Source of the DNA: Streptomyces sp. RP5T
Lineage (GTDB): Bacteria > Actinomycetota > Actinomycetes > Streptomycetales > Streptomycetaceae
DNA length: 35,659 nt
Direction of reading: 5' to 3'
Assembly (NCBI RefSeq): GCF_003933965.1
Contig: NZ_RSAJ01000018.1
Span: 1-35,659 of the forward strand
Position numbers and translations under genes: made by a program. The notes under the pieces were generated by a model. The model did not search any database. It was not told the origin of the DNA and saw only the letters and a list, made by a program, of their open reading frames with translations. This document shows, piece by piece, positions 7,053 to 15,901 of the stretch. How positions within the stretch are numbered: the stretch's first letter is position 1; every line of letters begins with the position of its first letter.

Positions 7053-8987
7053 ATGTGTGGCATAGCAGGGACGTACCGATGGCCGGACGGCAAGATCGTG
7101 ACCGACCGGCTCACCGACACCCTCGCCCACCGCGGGCCGGACGGGGCGGGCCGCTACGGCCACCCCGTCGGTGACGGCGAGGTGCAGCTCGGGCACCGCC
7201 GGCTGTCCATCATCGACCTGTCCGAGACCGGCGCCCAGCCGATGGCCAAGGACGGCCTCGCCCTGACGTACAACGGCGAGCTGTACAACGCGCCCGAGCT
7301 GCGTGCCGAACTGGAGGCCGCCGGGGTGCGCTTCCGCGGTACCTCCGACACCGAGGTGCTCCTGGAGGCCTGGCGGCGCTGGGGCACGGACTGTCTGCCC
7401 CGGCTGCGCGGCATGTTCGCGTTCGGCGTCTTCGACGAGCGCACCGGTGAACTGGTGCTGGTCCGCGACCAGTTGGGTATCAAGCCGCTGTTCGTGCTCC
7501 GGCGCGGCGAGGGTCTGATGTTCGCCTCCGAGCTGAAAGCACTCGCCGCGGCCACGGGCGGCAGGCTGGAGATGGACCACGCGGCGCTGGTGGCCTCGCT
7601 GCTCTACTACTGGGTGCCGGACTCCCGGTGTGCCTTCCGTGAGGCGGAGAAGCTGCCCCCGGGCAGCTGGCTGCGGTGCCGGCCCGACGGCCGGGTGGAG
7701 CGCGGCCGGTTCTGGAACCTGAAGGACGTCGCCGCCGAGGGCCAGGAGCGGGCCCGGGCCGGTGAACGGCCGGACCTGGCCGCCGTCGTGGAGGAGTCGA
7801 CCCGGCAGCACCTGCTCTCCGACGTCCCCGTGGCGACCTTCCTGTCCGGCGGCCTCGACTCCAGCTGGCTGACCGCCCTCGCGGCCCGTCACCAGCCGGG
7901 CATCTCCGCCTACACGATCGGGTTCCGCGCCGAGGACGCCCGGTTCGAGGCGATGCCCGACGACCTGCGCTACGCCCGCCAGGTGGCCGAACGGTTCGGC
8001 GTCGACCTCCACGAGATCGAGATCGCCCCGAACGTCCTCGACCTGCTGCCGCAGATGACGTACCACCTGGACGAGCCGATCGGCGACCCCGCCGCGATCA
8101 ACACCTTCCTGATCTGCCAGGCCGCCCGGGAGGCCGGGGTGAAGGTGATGCTCTCGGGGATGGGCGCCGACGAGCTGTTCGCCGGGTACCGCAAGCACCT
8201 GGCCAACCTGCTCGCCCTGCGCTACCAGCGCGTCCCGCGACCCCTGCGGCGCGGGCTGTCCGCGGCGGTGGGCCGGCTGCCCGTCGCCACGTCCCGCCGG
8301 GGCCTGAGGTCGGTCCGCTTCGCGAAACGGTTCCTCTCCTTCGCCGACCTGCCGGAGGAGACCGCGTTCCGGCGCAGCTACACCATGTACGACCAGGACG
8401 ACCTGCTCGCCCTGATCGATCCGGACCTCGCGGGGACCGTCGACGACGTGGTGACCGAGCACGCCGACATCTATCAGGACAACGAACTCGACGACTTCGT
8501 CAACCGCATGTGCCTCGCGGACGCCCGGATGTTCCTGCCGGGCCTGAACCTGGCCTACACGGACCGCTCCAGCATGGCCGCCTCGACCGAGGTGCGGGTG
8601 CCGTACGTGGACGTCGAGGTGGTCAGGGCGGCGTTCACCGTGCCGGGCGACCGCAAGATCGTCGGCCGGCAGGGCAAGGCCGTCCTCAAGGAGGCCGCCA
8701 CCTCGATCCTGCCCCGGGAGATCGTCTACCGGCCCAAGGGCCTGTTCAGCGCCCCGCTGCGGGCCTGGATGAGCCGGGACCTGGCACCCCTGGTGCGCGA
8801 GGTGGTCAACGACGGCGAGCTCGTGCGCTCCGGGTTCCTGCGCAGGGACGCGCTGCAGCGGATGGTCGCCGAGGACGCCGCCGGACAGCAGGACTTCTCC
8901 AAGCATCTGTGGCATGTGCTGACCCTCGAGTACTGGTACCGCGACGCGACCTCCGGGTCCGGCCAGAGCACTCGGCAAACGGCTTAG
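7053..8987 (+). CDS. asnB: Glutamine-hydrolysing asparagine synthase-like amidotransferase
   Basis: A two-domain enzyme of 644 residues. The N-terminus MCGIAGTY exposes Cys2 as the class II glutaminase nucleophile, followed by RLSIIDLSETGAQPM, YNGELYN and RDQLGIKPLF. The synthase domain has the ATP-pyrophosphatase loop SGGLDSS (Ser265-Ser271), GMGADELFAGY and VPYVD. All family key motifs are present, so it should move ammonia from glutamine onto an ATP-activated carboxylate. In family terms this is AsnB. Its place between chain-length proteins and sugar-modifying enzymes suggests the acceptor is a sugar carboxylate, as proposed for WbpS-type O-antigen proteins, rather than aspartate; that is inference. 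ATG 7053 lies 3 bases after the previous stop, behind GGAGG. Confidence 0.9.
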   Translation: MCGIAGTYRWPDGKIVTDRLTDTLAHRGPDGAGRYGHPVGDGEVQLGHRRLSIIDLSETGAQPMAKDGLALTYNGELYNAPELRAELEAAGVRFRGTSDTEVLLEAWRRWGTDCLPRLRGMFAFGVFDERTGELVLVRDQLGIKPLFVLRRGEGLMFASELKALAAATGGRLEMDHAALVASLLYYWVPDSRCAFREAEKLPPGSWLRCRPDGRVERGRFWNLKDVAAEGQERARAGERPDLAAVVEESTRQHLLSDVPVATFLSGGLDSSWLTALAARHQPGISAYTIGFRAEDARFEAMPDDLRYARQVAERFGVDLHEIEIAPNVLDLLPQMTYHLDEPIGDPAAINTFLICQAAREAGVKVMLSGMGADELFAGYRKHLANLLALRYQRVPRPLRRGLSAAVGRLPVATSRRGLRSVRFAKRFLSFADLPEETAFRRSYTMYDQDDLLALIDPDLAGTVDDVVTEHADIYQDNELDDFVNRMCLADARMFLPGLNLAYTDRSSMAASTEVRVPYVDVEVVRAAFTVPGDRKIVGRQGKAVLKEAATSILPREIVYRPKGLFSAPLRAWMSRDLAPLVREVVNDGELVRSGFLRRDALQRMVAEDAAGQQDFSKHLWHVLTLEYWYRDATSGSGQSTRQTA

Positions 8988-9003
8988 GAATCAGGGGACT
9001 TCG

Positions 9004-11178
9004 GTGAAACAGGTCGTACAGAACTACAAGAGCGGCGAGCTGGCGGTGCTCGACGTGCCGGTACCGGGGTGCAAGCCGGGCGGTGTGCTGGTCCGCAGTG
9101 CCTTCTCGCTGATCTCCACCGGCACCGAGATGATGAAGGTGTCCGAGGCCGGCATGTCGATGCTGGGCAAGGCCCGCTCCCGCCCGGACCAGGTGGCCAA
9201 GGTCATGCAGAGCGTGGCCACCAACGGGGTGCCCGCCACCTACCGCAAGGTGATGGGCAAGCTGGACTCCTACACACCGCTGGGCTACTCGCTGTGCGGG
9301 GTGGTCGAGGAGGTCGGCGCCGGGATCGACGACGTGAAGGTCGGCGACCTCGTGGCCTGCGCCGGCAACGAGCACGCGCTGCACGCCGAGCTGAACTGGG
9401 TGCCGAGGAACCTCTACGCGCCGGTGCCGGACGGCCTCGCGCCCCGGCACGCGGCCTTCGGCACCGTCGGGTCGATCGCCATGCAGGGCGTCCGCCAGGG
9501 CGAGCCGCAGCTCGGCGAGGTGGCGCTGGTCATCGGTCTCGGGCTGATCGGACAGCTGGTGGTGCAGCTCCTGGCCGCCTCGGGAGTCCGCGTCGTCGGC
9601 GCCGACCCCGACCCGTCGCGCTGCGAGCTCGCCGAGCGCCTGGGCGCCGCGGCCGCCGGCGACCCCGGCTCCTCGGCCGTGGAGAACGCCGTCGCCGAAC
9701 TCACCGACGGACACGGTGTGGACCAGGTGTACCTGGCCGCCGGCGGCGGCAGCAACCAGCCCGTCGAACTGGCCGCCGAGCTGGCCCGCGACCGGGGCCG
9801 GGTCGTCGACATCGGCAAGTGCCGCCTGGACCTGCCGTGGAACGCGTACTACGAGAAGGAACTCGACGTCCGCTTCTCCCGCAGCTACGGCCCCGGGCGC
9901 TACGACCCCGAGTACGAGCTGGAAGGGCGCGACTACCCGATCGGCTACGTGCGCTGGACCGAGCGCCGCAACCTGGCCTGCTTCCTCGACCTCGTGGCCC
10001 GCGGCAAGGTCGACGTGGAGCCCCTGATCTCCCACGTCGCCGACTTCGACGACGCGGTCGAGACGTACCAGCGCCTCAAGGACGGCGAGCTGAAGGCCGT
10101 CACCGCGCTGTTCCGGTACCCCGGACAGGACGCCCCGGAGGCCGAGGCCCCGTCGGTGGCGGTGCCCGCCGTGCACGTGAAGCCGAGCCCCGCCCGGGCC
10201 GCCACGACCCCGGTGCGCCTCGCGTTCGTCGGCGCCGGGAACTACGCGACGTCGATGCTGCTGCCGCACCTCGCCCAGCGCGAGGGCGTCGAGCTGTCGA
10301 CCGTCGTCACCACGACGGCGCTGTCCGGAGCCAACGCCCAGCGCAAGTTCGGCTTCAAGGAGGCGACCACCGACCTGGACGCCGTGCTCGGCGACAAGTC
10401 CGTCGACGCGGTGTTCGTGGTCACCCGGCACAGCTCGCACGCCGAACTCACGCGCAAGGCACTCCTCGCCGGCAAGACCGTGTTCGTGGAGAAGCCGCTG
10501 GCGCTCACCGAGGACGAACTGGCCGGTGTGCTCGCGGCGGTGGAGGAGTCCGGCAACGACCGCCTCCAGGTGGGCTTCAACCGCCGGTTCGCGCCGCTGC
10601 TCCAGGAAGCCAGGACCCGGTTCGGCGCCCGGAGCGGTCCGGCGCACCTGCGCTACCTCGTCAACGCGGGCCGCCTCACGCACGGCAGTTGGTACCTCCA
10701 GCAGGGCACCGAGGGCTCGCGGTTCGCCGGCGAGGGCGGACACTTCATCGACACCGCGAGCTGGCTGCTCGACGCGGACCCGGTCTCGGTGTACGCGACC
10801 GCCACCTCCGGCAACGAGGACCTCCAGGTGGTGCTGCGCTACCCGGACGGCTCCACCGCCACCATCAGTTACGTCACCACCGGCCCGTCCGGCTTCCCCA
10901 AGGAGACGCTGGACCTGGTCGCGGACGGCCGCGCGCTGCGACTGGACGACTTCGTGCGTGCCTCGGTGTACGGCCGCAAGAAGTGGGTCAGTTCGCGGCT
11001 GCCCAAGGCGCGGGACAAGGGCCAGAACGCCGAACTGGCGGCGTTCGTCAAGGCGGTTCGCACCGGCGGGCCGATGCCGGTGCCGCTGGAGTCGCTGGTC
11101 GCCACCACGGCGGCCACCCTCGCCGTGCAGACCGGCCTGGCCGGTGGCGTGCCGGTGACGTTGGCGAGGTCCAAGTGA
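9004..11178 (+). CDS. Bi-domain oxidoreductase: MDR dehydrogenase fused to Gfo/Idh/MocA
   Basis: A 724-residue natural fusion. Residues 1 to about 370 form a medium-chain dehydrogenase: SLISTGTEMMKVSEAGMSML, then GYSLCGVVEEVGAGI, then the Rossmann motif VIGLGLIGQLVVQLL. Residues from about 400 form a Gfo/Idh/MocA oxidoreductase with FVGAGNYATSMLLPHL, VTRHSSHAELTRKALLAGK and the EKPLAL motif near residue 495, then GGHFIDTASWLL. The usual zinc-binding Cys-Gly-Thr-Asp of MDR enzymes is replaced by STGTE. From memory, this fusion commonly sits beside heparinase II/III-like genes in glycan clusters, as here. It probably oxidises or epimerises a sugar or sugar acid with NAD(P); the substrate is unknown. 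GTG 9004 follows a 16-base gap with AGGGGAC upstream, and the gene ends in a GTGA overlap. Confidence 0.88.
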   Translation: MKQVVQNYKSGELAVLDVPVPGCKPGGVLVRSAFSLISTGTEMMKVSEAGMSMLGKARSRPDQVAKVMQSVATNGVPATYRKVMGKLDSYTPLGYSLCGVVEEVGAGIDDVKVGDLVACAGNEHALHAELNWVPRNLYAPVPDGLAPRHAAFGTVGSIAMQGVRQGEPQLGEVALVIGLGLIGQLVVQLLAASGVRVVGADPDPSRCELAERLGAAAAGDPGSSAVENAVAELTDGHGVDQVYLAAGGGSNQPVELAAELARDRGRVVDIGKCRLDLPWNAYYEKELDVRFSRSYGPGRYDPEYELEGRDYPIGYVRWTERRNLACFLDLVARGKVDVEPLISHVADFDDAVETYQRLKDGELKAVTALFRYPGQDAPEAEAPSVAVPAVHVKPSPARAATTPVRLAFVGAGNYATSMLLPHLAQREGVELSTVVTTTALSGANAQRKFGFKEATTDLDAVLGDKSVDAVFVVTRHSSHAELTRKALLAGKTVFVEKPLALTEDELAGVLAAVEESGNDRLQVGFNRRFAPLLQEARTRFGARSGPAHLRYLVNAGRLTHGSWYLQQGTEGSRFAGEGGHFIDTASWLLDADPVSVYATATSGNEDLQVVLRYPDGSTATISYVTTGPSGFPKETLDLVADGRALRLDDFVRASVYGRKKWVSSRLPKARDKGQNAELAAFVKAVRTGGPMPVPLESLVATTAATLAVQTGLAGGVPVTLARSK

Positions 11179-13115
11179 CCATGAGCGTGGGCTGGTACCT
11201 CCGGCGGCTGTCCCGGATGGGGCCGCAGGAGATCGCCGGCCGAGTGAGCGACAGCGTGCGCAGACGGCGCTGGCGGTCGGCGCCGCCCGACTGCCCGAGC
11301 GTGACCGGCGCCCGGTTCACCGCCGTGCTGCCCGCCGGGACGATCGCCGCCGTACCCGCCGACGCCGCCAAACGCCTCGTCGCCGAGGCGGACCGGCTGA
11401 TGGACGGGCACGCCGAGTTCTTCGGAGTGGTCCGCGACGACATGGCCGACCCGGACTGGTGGCACGATCCGAAGACCGGGCGCCGGGCCCCCTCGGGCTA
11501 CGCCTTCGACGTGCCGTACCGCAGCGAGGACGCGGTCGGGGACATCAAGCAGATCTGGGAGCCGTCCCGGCACCAGTACCTCACCCAGCTCGCGGCCGCC
11601 TACGCGATCACCGGGAACGAGCGGTACGCCGAGCGGGTGGCCGAGCACCTGCGGTCGTGGTGGTCGGCCAACCCGCCCCTGCGCGGCGTCCACTGGATCA
11701 GCGGCATCGAGCTGGGCATCCGGCTGCTGTCCTGGGTGTGGATCCGCCGCCTGCTCGACGGCTGGCCGGGCGCGGCCGGTCTGTTCGAGGACAACCCGGT
11801 GGCGCGGAACCAGATCTGGCACCACCAGCGCTGGCTGGCCGCCTTCCCCAGCCGGGGCTCCTCGGCGAACAACCACGTCATCGCCGAGGACGCCGGGCAG
11901 CTGGCCGCGGCCTGCGCGTTCGACTGGTTCCCCGAGTCGGCGCGCTGGCGGGCGGGCGCGTTGCGCTCGCTGGATCGGCAGCTGCGCGCCAACACCTACC
12001 TCTCCGGCCTCAACCGCGAGCTGGCCACCGAGTACCACGGACTGGTCCTGGAACTCGGCCTGGCCGCGCTGGCCGAGGCGGACGCGGCCGGAGTGCGGGT
12101 CCCCGCGACCGTCCGGCTGGTGCTGCTGCGCATGACCGACGCGCTCGCGGCCATCGTGGACAACCGGCTCCGGCCGCCGCGTCAGGGCGACGCGGACGAC
12201 GGGCACGGCCTGATCGTGGACGGCGCGGGCACCGACCGCTGGGCCTCGCTGCTGAGCACCGGGGAGGCCGTGTTCGGCCGGCTCGACTGGTGGCCCGAGG
12301 TTCGGGCCGGCGATGTGCGCACCCCGCTGCTGGCCGCACTCGTCGGACCCGCCCACCCGTCCGTGAGTCGCCCGGTGGAGCGGCCGGCCCACTTCGCCGA
12401 CGCCGGCATGACGATCCTGCGCGGCCCCGAGGAGATCTGGTGCCGTTGCGACGGCGGCCCGCACGGCTTCCTGTCCATCGCCGCGCACGCCCACGCGGAC
12501 GCGCTGTCCGTGGAGGTCCGGCACGACGGGGTCGACGTGCTCGCCGACCCGGGAACGTACTGCTACCACGGGCAGCCCGAGTGGCGGCAGTACTTCCGCT
12601 CGACCCTCGGCCACAACACCCTGCGGCTGGACGGCGCCGACCAGTCCGTCTCCGGCGGCCCGTTCCTGTGGACCCGGCACGCCGAGAGCCGTGTCCTGGT
12701 CGCGGACCCGTCCGGCGAGGTGGCCCGCTGGTCCGCCGAACACGACGGCTACGAGGGCTCCGTGCACCGCCGCCGGGTGGAACTGAACCCGGAGAGCCAG
12801 GAGTTGAGGCTGGTCGACGAGGTGAGCGGCCCTCGCCGGACCGTGCAGCTGGCGTTCCACCTCGGCCCGGCGATCACCGCCGACCTGGCCGGGAACCGGG
12901 CCCAGCTCACCTGGACCCGCGACGGCGAGGACCGCTCCGCCGAAATCGACCTGCCCGAGGGGCTGTCCTGGCAGGCGCACCGCGGCGAGAGCGAGCCGCC
13001 GCTGGGCTGGTACTCCTCCGGATTCGGGCGCAAGGAACCCGCCACCACCCTGATCGGCACCGGCTCCACCGACGGCGCGGAGGGTTTCACCACCGTGCTC
13101 AGGTTCCGCGGCTAG
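11175..13115 (+). CDS. Heparinase II/III-like polysaccharide lyase family protein
   Basis: About 646 residues, an (alpha/alpha) toroid followed by a beta-sandwich as in heparinase II/III and PL15/PL17 alginate lyases. Candidate catalytic residues match that fold: Asn233-His234 in SSANNHVIAEDAG, Tyr287 in ELATEYHGL, and His438/His440 in AAHAHADALSVEV, followed by LADPGTYCYHG and FRSTLGHNTLRLDG. The N-terminus (GWYLRRLSRMGPQEIAGRV) is the conserved start of the glycan-cluster subgroup. It has no signal peptide, so the protein appears cytoplasmic, which is odd for a lyase. The start could be GTG 11175 (GTGA overlap, 5 bases from GAGG) or ATG 11181 two codons later. Uronate-polymer cleavage fits the AlgD-like gene, but activity is not proven and a non-lytic role is possible. 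Confidence 0.85.
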   Translation: MTMSVGWYLRRLSRMGPQEIAGRVSDSVRRRRWRSAPPDCPSVTGARFTAVLPAGTIAAVPADAAKRLVAEADRLMDGHAEFFGVVRDDMADPDWWHDPKTGRRAPSGYAFDVPYRSEDAVGDIKQIWEPSRHQYLTQLAAAYAITGNERYAERVAEHLRSWWSANPPLRGVHWISGIELGIRLLSWVWIRRLLDGWPGAAGLFEDNPVARNQIWHHQRWLAAFPSRGSSANNHVIAEDAGQLAAACAFDWFPESARWRAGALRSLDRQLRANTYLSGLNRELATEYHGLVLELGLAALAEADAAGVRVPATVRLVLLRMTDALAAIVDNRLRPPRQGDADDGHGLIVDGAGTDRWASLLSTGEAVFGRLDWWPEVRAGDVRTPLLAALVGPAHPSVSRPVERPAHFADAGMTILRGPEEIWCRCDGGPHGFLSIAAHAHADALSVEVRHDGVDVLADPGTYCYHGQPEWRQYFRSTLGHNTLRLDGADQSVSGGPFLWTRHAESRVLVADPSGEVARWSAEHDGYEGSVHRRRVELNPESQELRLVDEVSGPRRTVQLAFHLGPAITADLAGNRAQLTWTRDGEDRSAEIDLPEGLSWQAHRGESEPPLGWYSSGFGRKEPATTLIGTGSTDGAEGFTTVLRFRG

Positions 13116-13126
13116 GGGGGCACGTG

Positions 13127-14665
13127 GTGATCAAGAGGCGGCCCTGGGCGTTGGCGGCGGTACCGCTGACGCTGGCCCTGCTGGCGGCGACCGGCTGTGA
13201 CAGCGGCACCCCGAAGGCCGACGCGAAACCGGCCGCCGTGCCGACCACGTCCGGCGCCCGGTCCGAGTCCCTGGCACGGGTGTGCGCCAACCCCCAGGCC
13301 GGGCCCGCCGAGGCGCCGGCGGGCGCGGTCACGGTCGACCCCGCGAAGGTCGGCGACCTGGCGGCCAAGACCAAGAGCAGCCCCCCGAACACCACGTTCT
13401 GGCTCCGGCCGGGCAAGCACCGGCTCGACCCGGACCGCTACGCCCAGGTCGTCCCCAAGAAGGGGGACCGCTACCTCGGGGCACCGGGCGCGGTGCTGGA
13501 CGGCGGCAGGAAGAACCAGTACGCGTTCAGCGGCAGCGCCCCCGACGTCACCATCGGCCACCTGACCGTGCAGGGATTCGTGGCGCCGTCGGACGAGGGC
13601 GTGGTCAACCATGACTCGGCCGACGGCTGGGTGATCGAGAACTCGACGATCCAGGACAACGACGGTGCCGGTCTGATGGCCGGTGCCCGCCAGCAGGTCC
13701 GCGCCAACTGCCTGCGCAACAACGGCCAGTACGGCATGAACGCGTACAAGAGCAAGGGCCGTATCACCGGCCTGGTGGTCGAGGGCAACGAGATCGTGGG
13801 CAACAACACCGGCGACTGGGAGCGGCGCAAGCCGGGCTGCGGCTGCACCGGAGGCATCAAGTTCTGGGCCGTCGACGGCGCCGACGTCCGCGGGAACTGG
13901 GTGCACGACAACCGGGGGACCGGGTTGTGGGCGGACACCAACAACAACGACTTCCTCATCGAGAACAACGTGATCGACGCCAACGACGGGGCCGCCCTGA
14001 TCTACGAGATCAGCTACAACGCGATCATCCGGAACAACACGATCCGGCGGAACAACTGGGTCGAGGGCCGCAAGGCGGCCGACAGCGGCGACGGTTTCCC
14101 GTTCGCGACCCTCTACCTGTCCGAGTCGGGCGGGGAACCCCGGATCAAGGCCCGCACCGGCAAGATCGAGATCTCCCGGAACCTGCTGGAGAACAACTGG
14201 TCCGGCATCACCCTGTGGGAGAACGCCGACCGGTTCTGCAACAGCCCGGCCAACACCTCGTCCGGCGACTGCACGTTGCTGGTGAAGAAGACCAGCAGCT
14301 GCGCCAAGCCGGCCATCGACAAGGCGCCGCTCTACGACGACTGCCGCTGGAAGACCCAGCGGGTGGACATCCACGACAACCGCTTCGTGCTGGACAAGTC
14401 CGTCGTCAGGTGCACCACGAAGTGCGACCGGATGGCGGTGCTGTCCAACTACGGCACCTACCCGGACTGGTCGCCGTACAAGGGCGAGAAGGTGGCCGAC
14501 GCGATCACGCGGCAGCAGCACAACCGCTGGCACGACAACGTCTACGTCGGACCATGGCAGTTCGTCGTCCACGACCCGAGCAGGATGTTCCCCTTCGAGC
14601 GCTGGCAAGGCACGCCGAACCAGCAGGACGCGGGCAGCACCCTCGTCGCCAGGGCCGGTGGTTGA
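13127..14665 (+). CDS. Right-handed parallel beta-helix lipoprotein
   Basis: A predicted exported lipoprotein of about 512 residues. The N-terminus is basic (VIKRRPW), then hydrophobic, and ends LLAATGC with the candidate lipid-bearing cysteine at residue 24; the lipobox is weak because Ala rather than Leu is at -3. The body carries many beta-helix repeat coils of the type VIENSTIQDNDGAGLM, RGNWVHDNRGTGLWAD, FLIENNVIDANDGAALI and IIRNNTIRRNN, the fold used by pectate lyases, AlgG-type epimerases and PL6 lyases. Near the C-terminus are cysteine-containing insertions. The likely role is binding, epimerising or cleaving the polymer outside the membrane; which one cannot be told. GTG 13127 is 7 bases from AGGGGGG; GTG 13124 is an alternative. 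Confidence 0.8.
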   Translation: MIKRRPWALAAVPLTLALLAATGCDSGTPKADAKPAAVPTTSGARSESLARVCANPQAGPAEAPAGAVTVDPAKVGDLAAKTKSSPPNTTFWLRPGKHRLDPDRYAQVVPKKGDRYLGAPGAVLDGGRKNQYAFSGSAPDVTIGHLTVQGFVAPSDEGVVNHDSADGWVIENSTIQDNDGAGLMAGARQQVRANCLRNNGQYGMNAYKSKGRITGLVVEGNEIVGNNTGDWERRKPGCGCTGGIKFWAVDGADVRGNWVHDNRGTGLWADTNNNDFLIENNVIDANDGAALIYEISYNAIIRNNTIRRNNWVEGRKAADSGDGFPFATLYLSESGGEPRIKARTGKIEISRNLLENNWSGITLWENADRFCNSPANTSSGDCTLLVKKTSSCAKPAIDKAPLYDDCRWKTQRVDIHDNRFVLDKSVVRCTTKCDRMAVLSNYGTYPDWSPYKGEKVADAITRQQHNRWHDNVYVGPWQFVVHDPSRMFPFERWQGTPNQQDAGSTLVARAGG

Positions 14666-14666
14666 G

Positions 14667-15899
14667 ATGCAGACGGAGCGCACACCGAAGGTCGTCGGGC
14701 TGGTCTGGGGACTGCTGGTCCTCAACACGCTCGGCTCCGCCGGGGCGAAGACCATCGTCCCGTTGCCCCGCTCCCTCATCCAGATGGTCACCATGGGCGC
14801 GCTCGTCCTCGCGTTCGCGCTGGCACTGGTGATCAACGCCCGGTTGCGCATCCGGGCCGGCGCGTACGTGTTCCTGCTGACCCTGCTCCTGGTGACGAGC
14901 GTGGTCTCCAGCGCTCACCTGGAGTCCGGGTTCGGCGCGCTGTTCCGCTGCTTCCGGCTGACGCTCTTCGTCGGCACGCTGTGGCTGCTCAGCCGCTGGT
15001 GGGACGGCAGCCTGACGTTCGTACGGCACCACATCCGGATGTACTACGCGGTGCTCGGATCGGTGGCCCTCGGCCTGGTCGTCTCACCCGGCATGGCCCT
15101 GCCCGAGCTCTACGGCGGTCGGCTCGTCGGCGCGCTGTGGCCGCTCACCCCGCCGCAGATCGGCCAGTACGCCGCGGTCATCATCGGACTCACCGTGCTG
15201 CTCCTCCTGGGCCGCCGGACCGACAGGACCAGCGCGGCGGTGGTCATCGTGCCGTCACTCGTCCTGCTCGCCCTGACCCACACCCGCACGGCCACGCTCG
15301 GCCTGCTCCTCGGGCTGGTGCTGGCGATCGGCTCGCTCCTGCTCACCAGCGCCGCCGCCCGCCGCTTCTTCACCTGGGCGGTGGCGATCGCCACGGTTGC
15401 CGCGGTCGGGTTCGCCTCCGCGCTGCAGACGTGGTTCCTGCGCGGGCAGAGCAAGGACAACTTCTCCAGCCTCACCGGTCGCGCCAAGGTCTGGGACGCC
15501 CTGCTGGCCGCGCCCCGGACGACCGGGGAGAAGTGGTTCGGCGTGGGCCTGGGCGACAAGTCGTTCGGCGGCCTGCCGATCGACAACAGCTGGCTGGCCG
15601 TCTACAACGAGCAGGGCCTGATCGGCGTCTCTCTCGTCGCGGCGATCATCATCGTGCTCGGCAGCGTCGCACTGCTGCGGCCACCGTCGCTGCAACGGGC
15701 CTGCGCGATCTTCCTGATCAGCTACTGCGCGATCGCGTCCTACACCGAGGCCGGCCTCGGCGACGCCTCGCCGTACCTGCTGCATCTGGCCGTGGCCGCC
15801 GCGCTGTTGGTGGCACCTGCCGAACCCACCCCGCCCGTGACGCCCGTCATGCCCCGGCAACGCGTCCCGCGCTGGGCCAAGAGATCGGAGGTGAGGTGA
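14667..15899 (+). CDS. O-antigen ligase/Wzy-like polymerase membrane protein
   Basis: A polytopic membrane protein of about 410 residues with roughly ten to twelve hydrophobic segments. The region ALTHTRTATLGLLLGLVLA, followed by a large extracytoplasmic loop containing SSLTGRAKVWDALLAA, GVGLGDKSF and DNSWLAVYNEQGLIGV, is the signature arrangement of the O-antigen ligase/polymerase family (Wzy_C-like; an Arg-rich segment, then an H/N-containing loop). Only one such gene is in the cluster, so it most likely polymerises repeat units. ATG 14667 lies one base after the previous stop, with a weak GGTGG site; a GTG at 14658 three codons upstream is possible. The next gene follows after 2 bases. Confidence 0.8.
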   Translation: MQTERTPKVVGLVWGLLVLNTLGSAGAKTIVPLPRSLIQMVTMGALVLAFALALVINARLRIRAGAYVFLLTLLLVTSVVSSAHLESGFGALFRCFRLTLFVGTLWLLSRWWDGSLTFVRHHIRMYYAVLGSVALGLVVSPGMALPELYGGRLVGALWPLTPPQIGQYAAVIIGLTVLLLLGRRTDRTSAAVVIVPSLVLLALTHTRTATLGLLLGLVLAIGSLLLTSAAARRFFTWAVAIATVAAVGFASALQTWFLRGQSKDNFSSLTGRAKVWDALLAAPRTTGEKWFGVGLGDKSFGGLPIDNSWLAVYNEQGLIGVSLVAAIIIVLGSVALLRPPSLQRACAIFLISYCAIASYTEAGLGDASPYLLHLAVAAALLVAPAEPTPPVTPVMPRQRVPRWAKRSEVR

Positions 15900-15901
15900 G
15901 C

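Noticed and set aside
5514..8978. A 1154-codon open frame on the minus strand
   Set aside because: It is the shadow of the co-polymerase and amidotransferase genes on the other strand; its translation is His/Gly/Arg/Gln-rich low-complexity sequence with no domain, typical of antisense frames in GC-rich DNA.
1558..14665. Alginate biosynthesis cluster
   Set aside because: AlgD-like, lyase-like and beta-helix genes are suggestive, but there is no Alg8/Alg44 synthase or outer-membrane export set, and the rest is Wzx/Wzy type; a heteropolysaccharide fits better.
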